DNA of 29,326 nt from the IMG/VR virus record IMGVR_UViG_3300037882_000675, positions 1 to 29,326 of that record; one strand, written 5' to 3'. Of this stretch, positions 1 to 7,819 are shown in pieces. The notes under the pieces are model-generated. The model was not told where the DNA came from. It did no database searches and saw nothing but the letters and a program-made list of their open reading frames with translations. The position numbers and the translations under genes were made by a program. Source of the DNA: a virus. The number at the start of each line of letters is the position of its first letter. Positions within the stretch are counted from its first letter, which is position 1.

Positions 1-1
1 C

Positions 2-442
2 CTTGATGGCTTCCTTTCTCAACTTGCTCGGATGGCAGGTGAAATGATTTTGCAGGAATTCTTGCCTGAAACTGTGATGAGGATAGCTGGCCCCGGTGCG
101 GCTTGGCCGGTCACGCCCGACATGAAGGCGGACCTTCTTAACGAAATCCTATTACAGATTGAAGCAGCTTCTAGTGGTCGACCCAACAAGGCATTGGACC
201 TCCAAAACTGGTCTCAACTCGCTCCTTTGTTGCAAGCCTCTGGTGTTAACCCAGCATTTATTGTAGAGGAAAGCGCAAAACGCTTGGATGACAACATCGA
301 CGTTTCCCGCCTCTTCCCTCTTACCCCTGACCCCTCTTTAATGTCGCCTTCTGGTCAACCCCCTGTCGCGCAAGCTGACTCAGGACCAGCTCAACCTCCC
401 TCCGCGCCAACTCCAGCAGGTGGCCCAATGGCGACAGCTTAA
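2..442 (+). CDS. Portal protein, C-terminal part (5' end outside window)
   Basis: The frame is open from base 2 with no required start in the window, so this is the tail of a longer gene. The portal forms the dodecameric ring at the capsid vertex through which DNA is packaged and ejected. What is seen: a helical stretch ending in QEFLPETVMRIAG, then an IEAASSGRPNK segment followed by a stretch that reads as 'N-W-x-x-L-x-P-L-L', the pattern typical of the C-terminal stem of podovirus portals, and a Pro/Ala/Gln-rich tail that is low complexity. It lies directly before the scaffold and capsid genes, the standard portal position, with 3 bases to the next start. An internal ATG at base 32 could be mistaken for the start but the upstream codons continue the same helical pattern. 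Identity is by motif pattern and context, without a search. Confidence 0.7.
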   Translation, partial: LDGFLSQLARMAGEMILQEFLPETVMRIAGPGAAWPVTPDMKADLLNEILLQIEAASSGRPNKALDLQNWSQLAPLLQASGVNPAFIVEESAKRLDDNIDVSRLFPLTPDPSLMSPSGQPPVAQADSGPAQPPSAPTPAGGPMATA

Positions 443-445
443 TTT

Positions 446-1498
446 ATGTCAACCGACATCACAGACGTTAATACCGATTCAGCCCCGTCAACTGAATCCG
501 CAACGGCCAGCGTGGGAGCCGAACAACAGGACGCTAATACAAACGCAACGGATTCGTCCACCAATGCAACTGCCACCCAAGAGACGGAAAAGACTTTGGA
601 GCAAGTCGTTCAAGACGCTTTCAAAGAATCCTCAGCGTCGGAGGATGGGGAAACCAAGCAGCCGGAGACAGAGACAGAAAAACCTACTGATGAAAAAGAA
701 CAATCAGTAGACCAACCACCAAAAGAAGAAGAGAAAGGTCCCATCCCTTACGAACGCTTCAAGGAAGTTAATGAAGCAAAGACCAACTACGAGAAACAGA
801 TAAATGAGTTCAAGCCTCTCGCGGAAGCCCAGCGGAGTATTTTTGACTACTGCCAGAAAAACAACATCGCGCCGGATGATTTTAATTATTGGCTTGAGGT
901 TGCTGCATTGGTCAAAAACGACCCCGCAAAAGCTCTTGAGGTTCTGCAACCCCAGCTCGACCAACTCCAATCTTTCAAGGGTGATAAACTCTCCCCTGAC
1001 CTGATGGCGGCGGTTGAGAATGGTGAGATTTCTTTGCAATATGCGAAACGTATCGCAGCAGCAGAGAATCAGCAGAAATTCACCGCAGAACGTTCTAAGC
1101 AAACCGCACAGCAAAGGCAACAGGAACTTGCAAACAAATACCAAACCGAAATGACCAACTCCCTCGTGAGCTGGGCAGAGTCGAAGGGTAGCAAGGTTCC
1201 TGATTTCAAGCCAAAGGTTGCGCCTAATGCGAAGGATGGTATGTATGAACTGTTTATCAACAAGCTCACAGTTGAACTGCCCCGTGCAGATATCAAAGAT
1301 GAGAAGTCTTTGATTGCCTTTGCTGAAAAAACCTTCGAGAGCGTTCTTGAGACGGTTGGTGGCTTTACTACCAAACCCAAGGCGGCTGGACAAACAGTTC
1401 TACGCACTTCACAAACGAACGGTTCCCCGAAAGGTGAACCAAAAACACTCGACGACGCCATCAAGCGTGCTGCACAACAGCATGGTTTGGTGGTTTAA
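446..1498 (+). CDS. Capsid assembly scaffolding protein
   Basis: 350 residues. Scaffolds guide coat protein into a procapsid and are then released. The N-terminal ~100 residues are strongly acidic and rich in Thr, Ser, Glu and Gln with no hydrophobic core, as expected of a disordered scaffold arm. The motif IPYERFKEVNEAK at about residues 100-112 is a recurrent signature of phage scaffolds and starts a coiled-coil-prone helical region. Residues ~185-245 are again charged and Gln-rich. The C-terminus (about 330-350) is a short basic helix of the kind that contacts coat protein in other systems. It sits between portal and major capsid genes, 3 bases after the portal stop and 12 before the capsid start. 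No Shine-Dalgarno is clear; the start is preceded by TTAATTT. Confidence 0.75.
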   Translation: MSTDITDVNTDSAPSTESATASVGAEQQDANTNATDSSTNATATQETEKTLEQVVQDAFKESSASEDGETKQPETETEKPTDEKEQSVDQPPKEEEKGPIPYERFKEVNEAKTNYEKQINEFKPLAEAQRSIFDYCQKNNIAPDDFNYWLEVAALVKNDPAKALEVLQPQLDQLQSFKGDKLSPDLMAAVENGEISLQYAKRIAAAENQQKFTAERSKQTAQQRQQELANKYQTEMTNSLVSWAESKGSKVPDFKPKVAPNAKDGMYELFINKLTVELPRADIKDEKSLIAFAEKTFESVLETVGGFTTKPKAAGQTVLRTSQTNGSPKGEPKTLDDAIKRAAQQHGLVV

Positions 1499-1510
1499 CA
1501 ATAACAAAAT

Positions 1511-2557
1511 ATGGCAACGATTGGATCATTGGCAATAGCAGCAGACATCGCAAGCGCGGCCCTCGACTTTCATGTTCGGGGTCCAGCCTTGCAGCAAACC
1601 ATTCAGGACCGCCCGCTGTTGAAATTCCTCAACGCGGGTAAGGAAACATTTCCGGGTGGTAATCAATACGTAACTCTCCCTGTTCAGGGTGCAGTTATGT
1701 CTGACACGGCAGGCTTCTTCGCGGGCTATACCCGAGACGATGCTCTGACCTTCACTCAAAGCGCGAACATCCTTCGTCCGCAGTATGCATGGAAGGAGGT
1801 TCATTGCGGGTTTGTTATCACACAGACCGAACTTAAGCAGGACGGCATCAATGTGACGGATGGCGAACAGTCGGTTAAGGACAACAGTGGTGTCCAGCTG
1901 ACCCGTCTCACAGCCATTTTGAAGAACCGCCTTGCTGACTTCGCCGATAGCTATGCTCGCGCCATGAACGAAATGCTCTGGCGTGACGGCACACAGGATA
2001 GTAAGCAGATTCCGGGTATCCAAGCCCTTCTTGGCGACTCGAATAATGCTAACACCGTCGGTGGCCTTGCTCAGGCAACCTATCCTTGGTGGCGTCAGCG
2101 CGTGAACCTTAATCTGGTTCCCAGCGCAGAAAACCAAGACATTAGCAAGTTCTTCCGTAATGAGGTCAAACAACTTCAGCGCTACGGTGGAAAGCCCAAC
2201 AAAGCCCTTTGCGGTTCTGCCTTTTGGGACGCGCTCATGATTGAGGTCGAAAAGAAAGGTATCTACACCCAGCAGGGTTTTGCTAACAAGACCAACGACA
2301 TTGGTCTCTCCACCATCTCTGTTGCGGGTATCGGCACATTTGAGTATGACCCCACTCTCGACATTCTTGGCCGCGACAAATACTGCTACGTGTTTGACTC
2401 CCGTCGTGTTAAACTTCGCCCGATGGAAGGTGAAGAGAACAAGACTCTCAAGCCTGCTCGTCCATACAATTATATGGTCATGCTCAAGAGTATGACCTAT
2501 ACGGGCGCGCTTGTTGTGGATCAACTCAATGCCCACGGCGTTTACGCGATTGACTGA
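1511..2557 (+). CDS. Major capsid protein (HK97-fold type)
   Basis: 348 residues, a usual length for a podovirus coat protein. It follows the scaffold gene, the classic order. The N-terminus is hydrophobic and Ala-rich, then comes LLKFLNAGKETFPGGNQYVT, a pattern seen in coat proteins of this class at the N-arm/E-loop region. Aromatic-rich segments around residues 70-110 (FFAGYTRDD, RPQYAWKEVHCGFVIT) and a long amphipathic helix around 135-165 (NRLADFADSYARAMNEMLW) fit the spine helix and P-domain of the HK97 fold. No decoration or protease domain is visible. The start ATG lies 12 bases after the scaffold stop in an A-rich leader without a clear Shine-Dalgarno. A 404-residue open frame on the opposite strand is a shadow of this gene. 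Confidence 0.8.
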   Translation: MATIGSLAIAADIASAALDFHVRGPALQQTIQDRPLLKFLNAGKETFPGGNQYVTLPVQGAVMSDTAGFFAGYTRDDALTFTQSANILRPQYAWKEVHCGFVITQTELKQDGINVTDGEQSVKDNSGVQLTRLTAILKNRLADFADSYARAMNEMLWRDGTQDSKQIPGIQALLGDSNNANTVGGLAQATYPWWRQRVNLNLVPSAENQDISKFFRNEVKQLQRYGGKPNKALCGSAFWDALMIEVEKKGIYTQQGFANKTNDIGLSTISVAGIGTFEYDPTLDILGRDKYCYVFDSRRVKLRPMEGEENKTLKPARPYNYMVMLKSMTYTGALVVDQLNAHGVYAID

Positions 2558-2576
2558 TAACAAAGGACCAACTATA

Positions 2577-3293
2577 ATGAAAAAACTCCTTCTCTCTATT
2601 GGCTTGTGCGCGTTTGCATTTGGTGCAAGCGCACAAGATTTCGTTTCCCAGAACTTTCTCAATGTTCGTTCATTGAATGTGGGAACCAACACGCCAGCGG
2701 GTCTGCGAAGCTTGACCAACTTGGCGAACGTCACAACCAACGCGGGGATGATTCTTAATCCGACTAATATTGCTTACACCAATCTTAGCGGTGCTTATGT
2801 CCATCCCGGTTTGTCGGCTGTGACTAATGCAGTGGGAACCACGAATCAATATACAACTCCTGTCCTTTTTAAGGACGTTGTTTTGTATCCTGATCGTAAT
2901 GGGTTGCCTATTTACACTTATGTCCCAACTGACGTAGCTAATGCTCAACTTACTAACTCTACGATCATTTCTGGAGCGAATGTGTTTATTGAGTATGTCA
3001 ATCCTTGGGTAACCAACGGAGCTGTTGGTCTCCAATTCCGTCCCATTTGGGATGGAGTTACGCCGAACAACTACACAGCCGATGATTGGTGGGTCGTGAT
3101 TCCGACTTCGGCCGGTGTGAATCGTCCGAAAGGTCACCTCTCAACCAATGCTCCTTTGTGGCGTTGGCCCGGAGCTGCGGCCCTTCGGCTTGTTAGTATC
3201 ACTAACAATGTCACAACCATTACTGGAACAGCCGACACTGTCACCAACAGCACGGTTCTCACAAAGATACTGCTGAATGGCTTCCGCCCGTAA
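2577..3293 (+). CDS. Exported Asn/Thr-rich protein with signal peptide
   Basis: 238 residues. I chose the ATG at 2577 over an in-frame upstream ATG at 2511, because 2511 lies inside the capsid gene, while 2577 is preceded by AAAGGA at 9 bases and starts a textbook Sec signal: MKKLLLSIG, a hydrophobic core, and an ASA cleavage site before QDF. The mature part is rich in TN, TNL and TNST pairs and predicted mostly beta. No enzyme motif is seen. Similar Asn/Thr-rich compositions are common in secreted proteins of Verrucomicrobiota (inference). An exported protein directly behind the capsid gene is odd, since virions assemble in the cytoplasm; it could act on the envelope, or the leader could be an uncleaved hydrophobic anchor. 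The gene ends 4 bases before a palindromic repeat (3298-3314). Confidence 0.7.
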   Translation: MKKLLLSIGLCAFAFGASAQDFVSQNFLNVRSLNVGTNTPAGLRSLTNLANVTTNAGMILNPTNIAYTNLSGAYVHPGLSAVTNAVGTTNQYTTPVLFKDVVLYPDRNGLPIYTYVPTDVANAQLTNSTIISGANVFIEYVNPWVTNGAVGLQFRPIWDGVTPNNYTADDWWVVIPTSAGVNRPKGHLSTNAPLWRWPGAAALRLVSITNNVTTITGTADTVTNSTVLTKILLNGFRP

Positions 3294-3297
3294 GTCC

Positions 3298-3314
3298 TGT
3301 TTAGTCGCTAAACA
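3298..3314. repeat. Dispersed 17-bp palindrome, copy 1 (intergenic)
   Basis: TGTTTAGTCGCTAAACA, 7-bp perfect arms around a TCG centre; with the flanking C and G (3297 and 3315) the arms are 8 bp. It begins 4 bases after the stop of the exported-protein gene. Read on the minus strand it becomes CTGTTTAGCGACTAAACAGGACT, which matches copies 2-4 including the asymmetric right flank GGAC. Confidence 0.85.
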
Positions 3315-3335
3315 GAATTAGAAAGTAAGCCGCTG

Positions 3336-3362
3336 GCCCCGTCGGTCTCAAAATAACGGGGC
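3336..3362 (+). other. Stem-loop in the 90-base gap before the coiled-coil gene
   Basis: GCCCCGT (3336-3342) pairs perfectly with ACGGGGC (3356-3362) across a 13-base loop. It is followed by AATTAACC and not by a T run, so it is not a standard intrinsic terminator. It could be an mRNA processing or stability element, or a weak terminator separating the capsid genes from the tail genes. Together with palindrome copy 1 it fills most of this gap. Confidence 0.5.
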
Positions 3363-3383
3363 AATTAACCAAAAACCTCAAAT

Positions 3384-3905
3384 ATGAAACTCGCAAACGT
3401 TAGATTGAAAATGGATAAGGTTGGCTCGAATGTGGAGATCAAACACGTGTCTCCGGCCGAGGCTATCCTTCTTGTGTCAGACCATCACGCCAACGCTGGT
3501 GGCAGCCCGATTGAGCAAATTGTTGTGCTGGACGATAATGCCGAACAACCCCAAATCGACATCCTTGAAGCTGATGTTGAACGGTTGGAGAAGCAAATCA
3601 CAGACCTTGACACCAGCGAAGCCGCCTTTGATGTTAAAGAACGTCGGGCCACCTATCTTCGCGATCGTCTTACTTCTGTTAAAGAACGTCTTGCCCGGTT
3701 GCTCGCCTTACAAACTCGTCGTAAATTTACTCCCACTCAAGAGGTCAACCGTCTCCGTGCCAAATATGGCGCAGGTAGAACGGATAAAGCCTTCCCCGGT
3801 GCGATTCCTCAAATTCCCGACGATTTCCCCGAAGCGGTTGAGGCGGGATTAAAAATCAAAACCACAAGTGATCGCCTCTTTACTGTCGGCGATAGCGGAG
3901 AATAA
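3384..3905 (+). CDS. Coiled-coil virion-region protein of unknown function
   Basis: 173 residues. I do not recognise a named family with certainty. The N-terminal ~50 residues (MKLANVRLKMD, then VSPAEAILLVSDHH) resemble a small conserved domain that I have seen in proteins of other short-tailed phages near the head-tail genes, with a pattern of 'MKL-x-NVR' then 'TPAE'. Residues ~55-115 form a charged coiled coil rich in Leu, Glu, Arg and Lys. The C-terminal part is basic, then Pro-rich. Its place between capsid and adaptor, 3 bases before the adaptor gene, suggests a structural or assembly role. There is no clear Shine-Dalgarno; the leader carries AATTAACCAAAAAC, which recurs before the holin-like gene. 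Confidence 0.6.
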   Translation: MKLANVRLKMDKVGSNVEIKHVSPAEAILLVSDHHANAGGSPIEQIVVLDDNAEQPQIDILEADVERLEKQITDLDTSEAAFDVKERRATYLRDRLTSVKERLARLLALQTRRKFTPTQEVNRLRAKYGAGRTDKAFPGAIPQIPDDFPEAVEAGLKIKTTSDRLFTVGDSGE

Positions 3906-3908
3906 CCT

Positions 3909-4616
3909 ATGTCACGCGGGGTAGTATTATCAACGGTTCGAGCCAAACTCAAAGCAGAGTTGCGGGATGCGCAAGAGACCAACACAGTTCTTGACACCGA
4001 ATACAACTATGCACTGGCTAATAAACAGCAAGACCTCGCCAACGCCTACGATTGGCCGTTCTTGCAGGACCGTTGGGACCTTGCTGTTTCTACTAGGTAT
4101 GTTGCCCTCCCCACCTCTAACATTCGTGGCATCTCGGCTACGATTAACTTTGAGCGGCCAGTGTTGGCTGAGGTTTTGTTTGGCACCCATTATCGTGTTT
4201 TGGATTATGGTATTGGTTCCACCCAATACAATGCCATTCACGAGGGTGTGACACAGGACCCAGTTCAACGCTGGTCGCTTGATACTAATATTGGTGATTC
4301 CAGTAACCCTAATGAGGCTGAGTTTTGGCCAACCCCTGCCACCTCACAAACAGTTCGCTTCACGGGCCAACGAGCAGTGAGGACATTTAGTGCCGACGCT
4401 GACCTTAGTGACCTCGATGACCTCTTGCTTGTTTATATGGTTGCATATGAGTATCTTTTCCAACGCCAACAAAACAACGCCGAAGCTATGTTGCAAAAGG
4501 CCAACCAACACCTTGTTAAACTCCGCGCCTCCTATTCCGTCAACGACGACCGGCTTGTGCTTGGTCGTTCTGATACCTTTGACCGTAAAAATGTAAAACT
4601 CATTGCAGTTCGATAA
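3909..4616 (+). CDS. Head-tail adaptor (gp4/gp6-like connector)
   Basis: 235 residues. Adaptors bind below the portal ring and carry the nozzle. The N-terminus is a short helix (LSTVRAKLKAEL), then helices with the pattern LANKQQDLANAYDWPFLQDRW followed by beta segments starting YVALPTSN. That 'helix, W-P-F-L, then Y-x-x-L-P' pattern is characteristic of phage adaptor proteins. The C-terminal third has long helices (DDLLLVYMVAYEYLFQRQQNNAEAM and on) rich in Gln and Ala that would pack against the portal stem. GGAG lies 8 bases before the start. It sits in the standard order portal, scaffold, capsid, adaptor, although two extra genes intervene between capsid and adaptor. Confidence 0.7.
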   Translation: MSRGVVLSTVRAKLKAELRDAQETNTVLDTEYNYALANKQQDLANAYDWPFLQDRWDLAVSTRYVALPTSNIRGISATINFERPVLAEVLFGTHYRVLDYGIGSTQYNAIHEGVTQDPVQRWSLDTNIGDSSNPNEAEFWPTPATSQTVRFTGQRAVRTFSADADLSDLDDLLLVYMVAYEYLFQRQQNNAEAMLQKANQHLVKLRASYSVNDDRLVLGRSDTFDRKNVKLIAVR

Positions 4617-4618
4617 CT

Positions 4619-5329
4619 ATGAACATTTCACTAGCAGCCGCTGACCTTACCAAATGGGTAGCATTTGGACCAGTTAAGGTCGATAAACTTTTTGGACGAA
4701 ACGATAGTGGGGCGGAGCTTTATTTGCAACTCCATCAAAGCCCTGTTGTGCTGGCCAACGACGTGCCCGTGCCGAATGGTGTTTTGACTGTCCCCACGGG
4801 AGAGTGGTTTGATTGGTTCTTCGAGCCGGGAATTCAGTTGAGCGAACTAACCATTGCCGTTTCAACAACTAAGCTTCTCTACACCGCTCCCGGCGCTGGG
4901 CTTGGTGTAACCGCAACCTGTTTGTTTTCCTCTGATTTTGCGGTTTCTAACTTCTCTGGTTTGGCCGTTGCAGGTGACCTCACAACCAATGTCGCATCCT
5001 TAGCTGTTTGGGCTGACGTAGTAGGACCAAAGCGCCTTTATCGTTTGGATGTTTTGAACAACGGCAATGACTCCTACCCCTATATCTCTGCTCGAAACTC
5101 CCCAGCGGCCAAGAATTCAGCCCAAAATAGGTTGGAGACAGTTCTAAGCGGCAACCTGAAATCGTATTTCTTTGGTGTTGGTGGGTATAGTCCAGTTGAG
5201 CAGTATCAGAGTGGAACTTCCACCTTAACGGCTGATGGCTGCACGGTGGTTTTCTCTGCCTCGCCCGATATTGCCACTACAACCCTTGATGCAACGGCTG
5301 ACAAAAGCGTGCGTGCGATTTATGCTTAA
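4619..5329 (+). CDS. Tail-associated beta-rich structural protein
   Basis: 236 residues, no signal peptide. The N-terminal half contains AELYLQLHQSPVVL, then a turn, then FFEPGIQLSELTIAVSTT. This succession ('L-Y-L-Q-L-H' followed by 'G-I-x-x-S/L-x-I-A-x-S-T-T') is a small beta domain frequent in phage tail and fibre genes. The second half begins again with a beta strand (KRLYRLDVLNNGND) and may be a second, diverged copy of the same fold. It starts 2 bases after the adaptor stop, without a Shine-Dalgarno, and its last codons overlap the start of the beta-helix gene by 8 bases. A role as tail collar or fibre-attachment protein is inference from position only. Confidence 0.6.
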   Translation: MNISLAAADLTKWVAFGPVKVDKLFGRNDSGAELYLQLHQSPVVLANDVPVPNGVLTVPTGEWFDWFFEPGIQLSELTIAVSTTKLLYTAPGAGLGVTATCLFSSDFAVSNFSGLAVAGDLTTNVASLAVWADVVGPKRLYRLDVLNNGNDSYPYISARNSPAAKNSAQNRLETVLSGNLKSYFFGVGGYSPVEQYQSGTSTLTADGCTVVFSASPDIATTTLDATADKSVRAIYA

Positions 5330-7004
5330 TATTTTTATTCTTCTTTTGTTGGCCTGTGTTAGCGGGTTTGCTGCAACTGGTGGTGGTGGAGGTGGCGCGC
5401 CGAATGTTGTAACCATCTCGCCGGGCGCAAACCTTGCCACTTACAACTTCCAATCTTCCAACGCCTACTATTTCGGCAAGGGCAATTACACGCCGGGAAC
5501 GCCCTCGCTGTTGCAGTCAAACTTGAACCGATCTACGACGTTCACGGGCATCCTCAAAAGTAATCTGTCGCAAGTGTCCTTCATTGGCGTGCCGGGACAG
5601 ACCGTCATCAACGGGCGCGGATCGCTGGGTGACTCGGCTTTGTTTCTCCAATGCACGGGGCTTTACTTCTACGGCATCACCTTTCTCGGCTACACGAATC
5701 ACAACATCTTGCAACTGCCAGAAATGGGGACCGGCACCAATACGGGCGCGTATCTCGGAGCCATCGTGAACTTGGCCGCGTGTGAGGACATCGTTTTCGA
5801 GAACTGTGTCTTTGACGGCTCTTGGGATCACGGACTGCTGGACTTCGCCGCGAATAACTCGGGCTACCCTTATGGCAACATCATGTCCAAACGGGTGAAG
5901 CTGATTAATTGCCGCTACCGCGACATCGGCGGCTTTCGGCGTGCCGGTGGAGCGAATACCAGTTGGGACGGAACATGCGTCATCCCCGGTGCGTGGGATG
6001 CGGATGGCTGTGTCTTTGAAGACTCGCTCCGGGCGTGGGAACCCTACGACGAGGGCGACCCGGGGGAAAAACGATTCTTCGGAGCGACGCTCCGCAATTC
6101 CACAATCCGCAATATGAACGTCGGCGGGGTGCTGACGGCAGGCACCACGAACGCGGTTGATTCGAGGGTCATCAACTGCGCGTTCACCAATCAGCTTGGC
6201 TGGACCTACCACGGGAGCAACTACACCGTGGCCGATGAACATGGCGCGATTGACTGGCGTGCGTCGGATGGACTGATTGCCATCGGCAACACGATTGACG
6301 GCGTTTGGGGCAGTGGAATCTTCGGCTACGGATTCACGCGGGGCGAGATTCGCAACAACACCATCCGGCACCTGACGAACGTGGCTGGCGTCAATGCGAT
6401 TGGCATCAAATTGCAGGGGACTACCAACGTCATCGTCAGCGGGAACACCATCCTCGCGCCGAAGACCTACGGCATGTATCTCTACGGGACCAAGGATTCG
6501 GTGGTGGAAAACAACGACATCCGCGACCCCGGACTCGGAACGGGCATCTTGATTGCCACGTTCGCGCCTTTCACTGCCTCGAATAATTTCATCCGCAACA
6601 ACTTCATCAAGGCGACGACTGGAATTAGCGACCAGCTTGGAGGGCTGCTACCGCAATACATCTTCAACAACGAGATCGTCGCCACCACGAAAATTTCCAA
6701 CCTGTCCGGCGACAATATGCAGGTGGAAGGACCGCCACGAGTTTGGAACTACACCAACGATTTCCCTTCGATTGCAGCTGGCGGGAGCTTCAGGACGAAC
6801 TTCCCGGCACCGGGAGCGCGCACCAACGACTTCGGCTATCTCATGACGCCGGACCAATTCTTCCGCCTCGGCACAAACGTCTTTCCCTACGGATGGGCTT
6901 CCAATGACACTTTCTGGATTTGGGTGCAGAACGTCGGCCCAGCGGCGTCAGACCCCGGAAGCGTGAGGTTCAAGGGCATGGTTAAACAGGTTGAGGCGTA
7001 TTGA
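5322..7004 (+). CDS. Right-handed beta-helix (pectate-lyase-like) protein with signal peptide
   Basis: 560 residues. I chose the ATG at 5322: it starts MLNIFILLLLACVSGFAAT, a clear signal-peptide or anchor sequence, while the in-frame ATG at 5235 lies inside the previous gene. After a Gly linker come parallel beta-helix rungs, most regular at residues ~330-470, with repeated 'V/I-x-x-N-x-I' patterns such as VIVSGNTI, SVVENNDI and FIRNNFI. The last ~85 residues (from about VWNYTND) form a separate small domain whose 'W-x-x-N-D-T-x-W-I-W-V-Q-N' pattern resembles C-terminal domains of phage fibres. The fold suits a polysaccharide lyase, depolymerase or tailspike; no catalytic residues can be assigned. 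GC content jumps just after the Gly linker (about 5390) and stays high, so most of the gene looks imported. The stop overlaps the next ATG as TGATG. Confidence 0.75.
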   Translation: MLNIFILLLLACVSGFAATGGGGGGAPNVVTISPGANLATYNFQSSNAYYFGKGNYTPGTPSLLQSNLNRSTTFTGILKSNLSQVSFIGVPGQTVINGRGSLGDSALFLQCTGLYFYGITFLGYTNHNILQLPEMGTGTNTGAYLGAIVNLAACEDIVFENCVFDGSWDHGLLDFAANNSGYPYGNIMSKRVKLINCRYRDIGGFRRAGGANTSWDGTCVIPGAWDADGCVFEDSLRAWEPYDEGDPGEKRFFGATLRNSTIRNMNVGGVLTAGTTNAVDSRVINCAFTNQLGWTYHGSNYTVADEHGAIDWRASDGLIAIGNTIDGVWGSGIFGYGFTRGEIRNNTIRHLTNVAGVNAIGIKLQGTTNVIVSGNTILAPKTYGMYLYGTKDSVVENNDIRDPGLGTGILIATFAPFTASNNFIRNNFIKATTGISDQLGGLLPQYIFNNEIVATTKISNLSGDNMQVEGPPRVWNYTNDFPSIAAGGSFRTNFPAPGARTNDFGYLMTPDQFFRLGTNVFPYGWASNDTFWIWVQNVGPAASDPGSVRFKGMVKQVEAY

Positions 7005-7507
7005 TGAAAACCCTCCTGACCATTCTGGTGCTCTGCGTCTCCGCGTCTTTGCGGTTATACGCCACGCCGCCGCTGCCAGTCGCGGCCATCACAACCACCA
7101 AGCAACTCGCATGGGGACCGTCCACCACGCCCAACGTCCGGTATCGGCTTTACCATTCCACCAATGACGCGACCTGGCACACCAACTACCTGACCACGGC
7201 GACGAACTACACGGTGACGGTGCAGGCCGGTTCAACCAACTGGTTCATGGTGAAAGCCGTGAACGCGGACGGCATCGAGAGCGACCCGAGCAATGTCTAT
7301 GAGCAACCCATCCAACCCAAGCCCGCGCCCGCTGGTCCATTGCAGGTTGTTCCCATAACAACTAGTCTTGAAACTCGGATACCGGGTGGCGAATGGATTG
7401 AAGTAAAAACCTTCACAGCCAATGTAATTGTAGAATCCGAACCTGGACGACTTTTTCGCAGTAAGCTAAACATCGGCCAGCCTCAAGAGTTGGTCAAACT
7501 CCGTTAA
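7004..7507 (+). CDS. Exported fibronectin type III protein
   Basis: 167 residues. The ATG at 7004 overlaps the previous stop (TGATG), implying translational coupling; a TTG one codon upstream is less likely. MKTLLTILVLCVSASLRLYA is a signal peptide with cleavage near YATPP. Residues ~25-105 make one Fn3 domain: LAWGPSTTPNVRYRLYHST, NYTVTVQAGSTNWFMVKAVNADGIESDPSNV. That ending is typical of bacterial Fn3 domains that bind carbohydrate or act as spacers in secreted enzymes. A Pro-rich linker (QPKPAPAG) follows, then ~55 residues of unknown fold. GC drops to phage-typical values at about 7340, inside this linker, so the gene looks chimeric. Likely partner of the beta-helix protein. Confidence 0.7.
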   Translation: MKTLLTILVLCVSASLRLYATPPLPVAAITTTKQLAWGPSTTPNVRYRLYHSTNDATWHTNYLTTATNYTVTVQAGSTNWFMVKAVNADGIESDPSNVYEQPIQPKPAPAGPLQVVPITTSLETRIPGGEWIEVKTFTANVIVESEPGRLFRSKLNIGQPQELVKLR

Positions 7508-7540
7508 TTAACCAAAAACAACAAGGTAACAGGAAAATGA

Positions 7541-7819
7541 ATGAGCAATCTTCGGCTGAGTTTCAAGGAATGGCTGCACCAACTCTGGGATGCAGCAGTG
7601 CAGGGGGGAGCCAACGCCGCCCTCGCAGCAATGGGACTGGCAGGAGCCAACTCCTTGGGAGTGGCAGTCCAGCCCTTGGACTACAAACAAACGGGGGCAA
7701 TTTTTGTGGCGGGGGGAGTGGTGAAGATTCTCGAATTTCTCCGAACAAAACCATCACCGGACTTGGATTCATCCGAGGATGGTTCAAACACAGAATCCAC
7801 TACAACAGGAAAACAGTAA
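7541..7819 (+). CDS. Holin-like small membrane protein
   Basis: 92 residues. Holins permeabilise the inner membrane at lysis. An amphipathic N-terminus (LSFKEWLHQLWDAAVQGG) is followed by two hydrophobic stretches, about residues 22-43 (ANAALAAMGLAGANSLGVAV) and 50-66 (TGAIFVAGGVVKILEFL), and a hydrophilic C-terminus rich in Ser, Thr and Asp. Length and topology suit a holin, and the layout 'Ala-rich segment, QPLDYKQTG, second segment, LRTKPSP' resembles small proteins seen in lysis regions of related phages. I chose the ATG at 7541 with AGGA 8 bases upstream; a second ATG at 7537 is in another frame. No endolysin is adjacent, which weakens the call. The stop overlaps the next start as TAATG. 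Confidence 0.55.
   Translation: MSNLRLSFKEWLHQLWDAAVQGGANAALAAMGLAGANSLGVAVQPLDYKQTGAIFVAGGVVKILEFLRTKPSPDLDSSEDGSNTESTTTGKQ

Noticed and set aside
420-710. 96-codon plus-strand open frame across the portal-scaffold junction
   Set aside because: Overlaps two supported genes; Pro/Arg/Gln-rich out-of-frame reading of the acidic scaffold arm.
704-1393. 229-codon minus-strand open frame over the scaffold gene
   Set aside because: Cys/Phe/Leu/Arg-rich pseudo-protein typical of the reverse reading of a Gln/Glu-rich gene.
1526-2740. 404-codon open frame on the minus strand across the capsid gene
   Set aside because: Antisense shadow: composition lacks protein character, and it lies over a well-supported capsid gene in a block transcribed the other way.
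5517-6371. 284-codon minus-strand open frame in the beta-helix region
   Set aside because: High GC suppresses stop codons here; the plus-strand frame shows regular beta-helix rungs, the minus frame shows nothing.
7537-7818. N-terminal extension of the beta-barrel gene
   Set aside because: It is the alternative frame of the holin-like gene, is Ser/Gly/Arg-rich, and would bury the signal peptide that starts at 7819.
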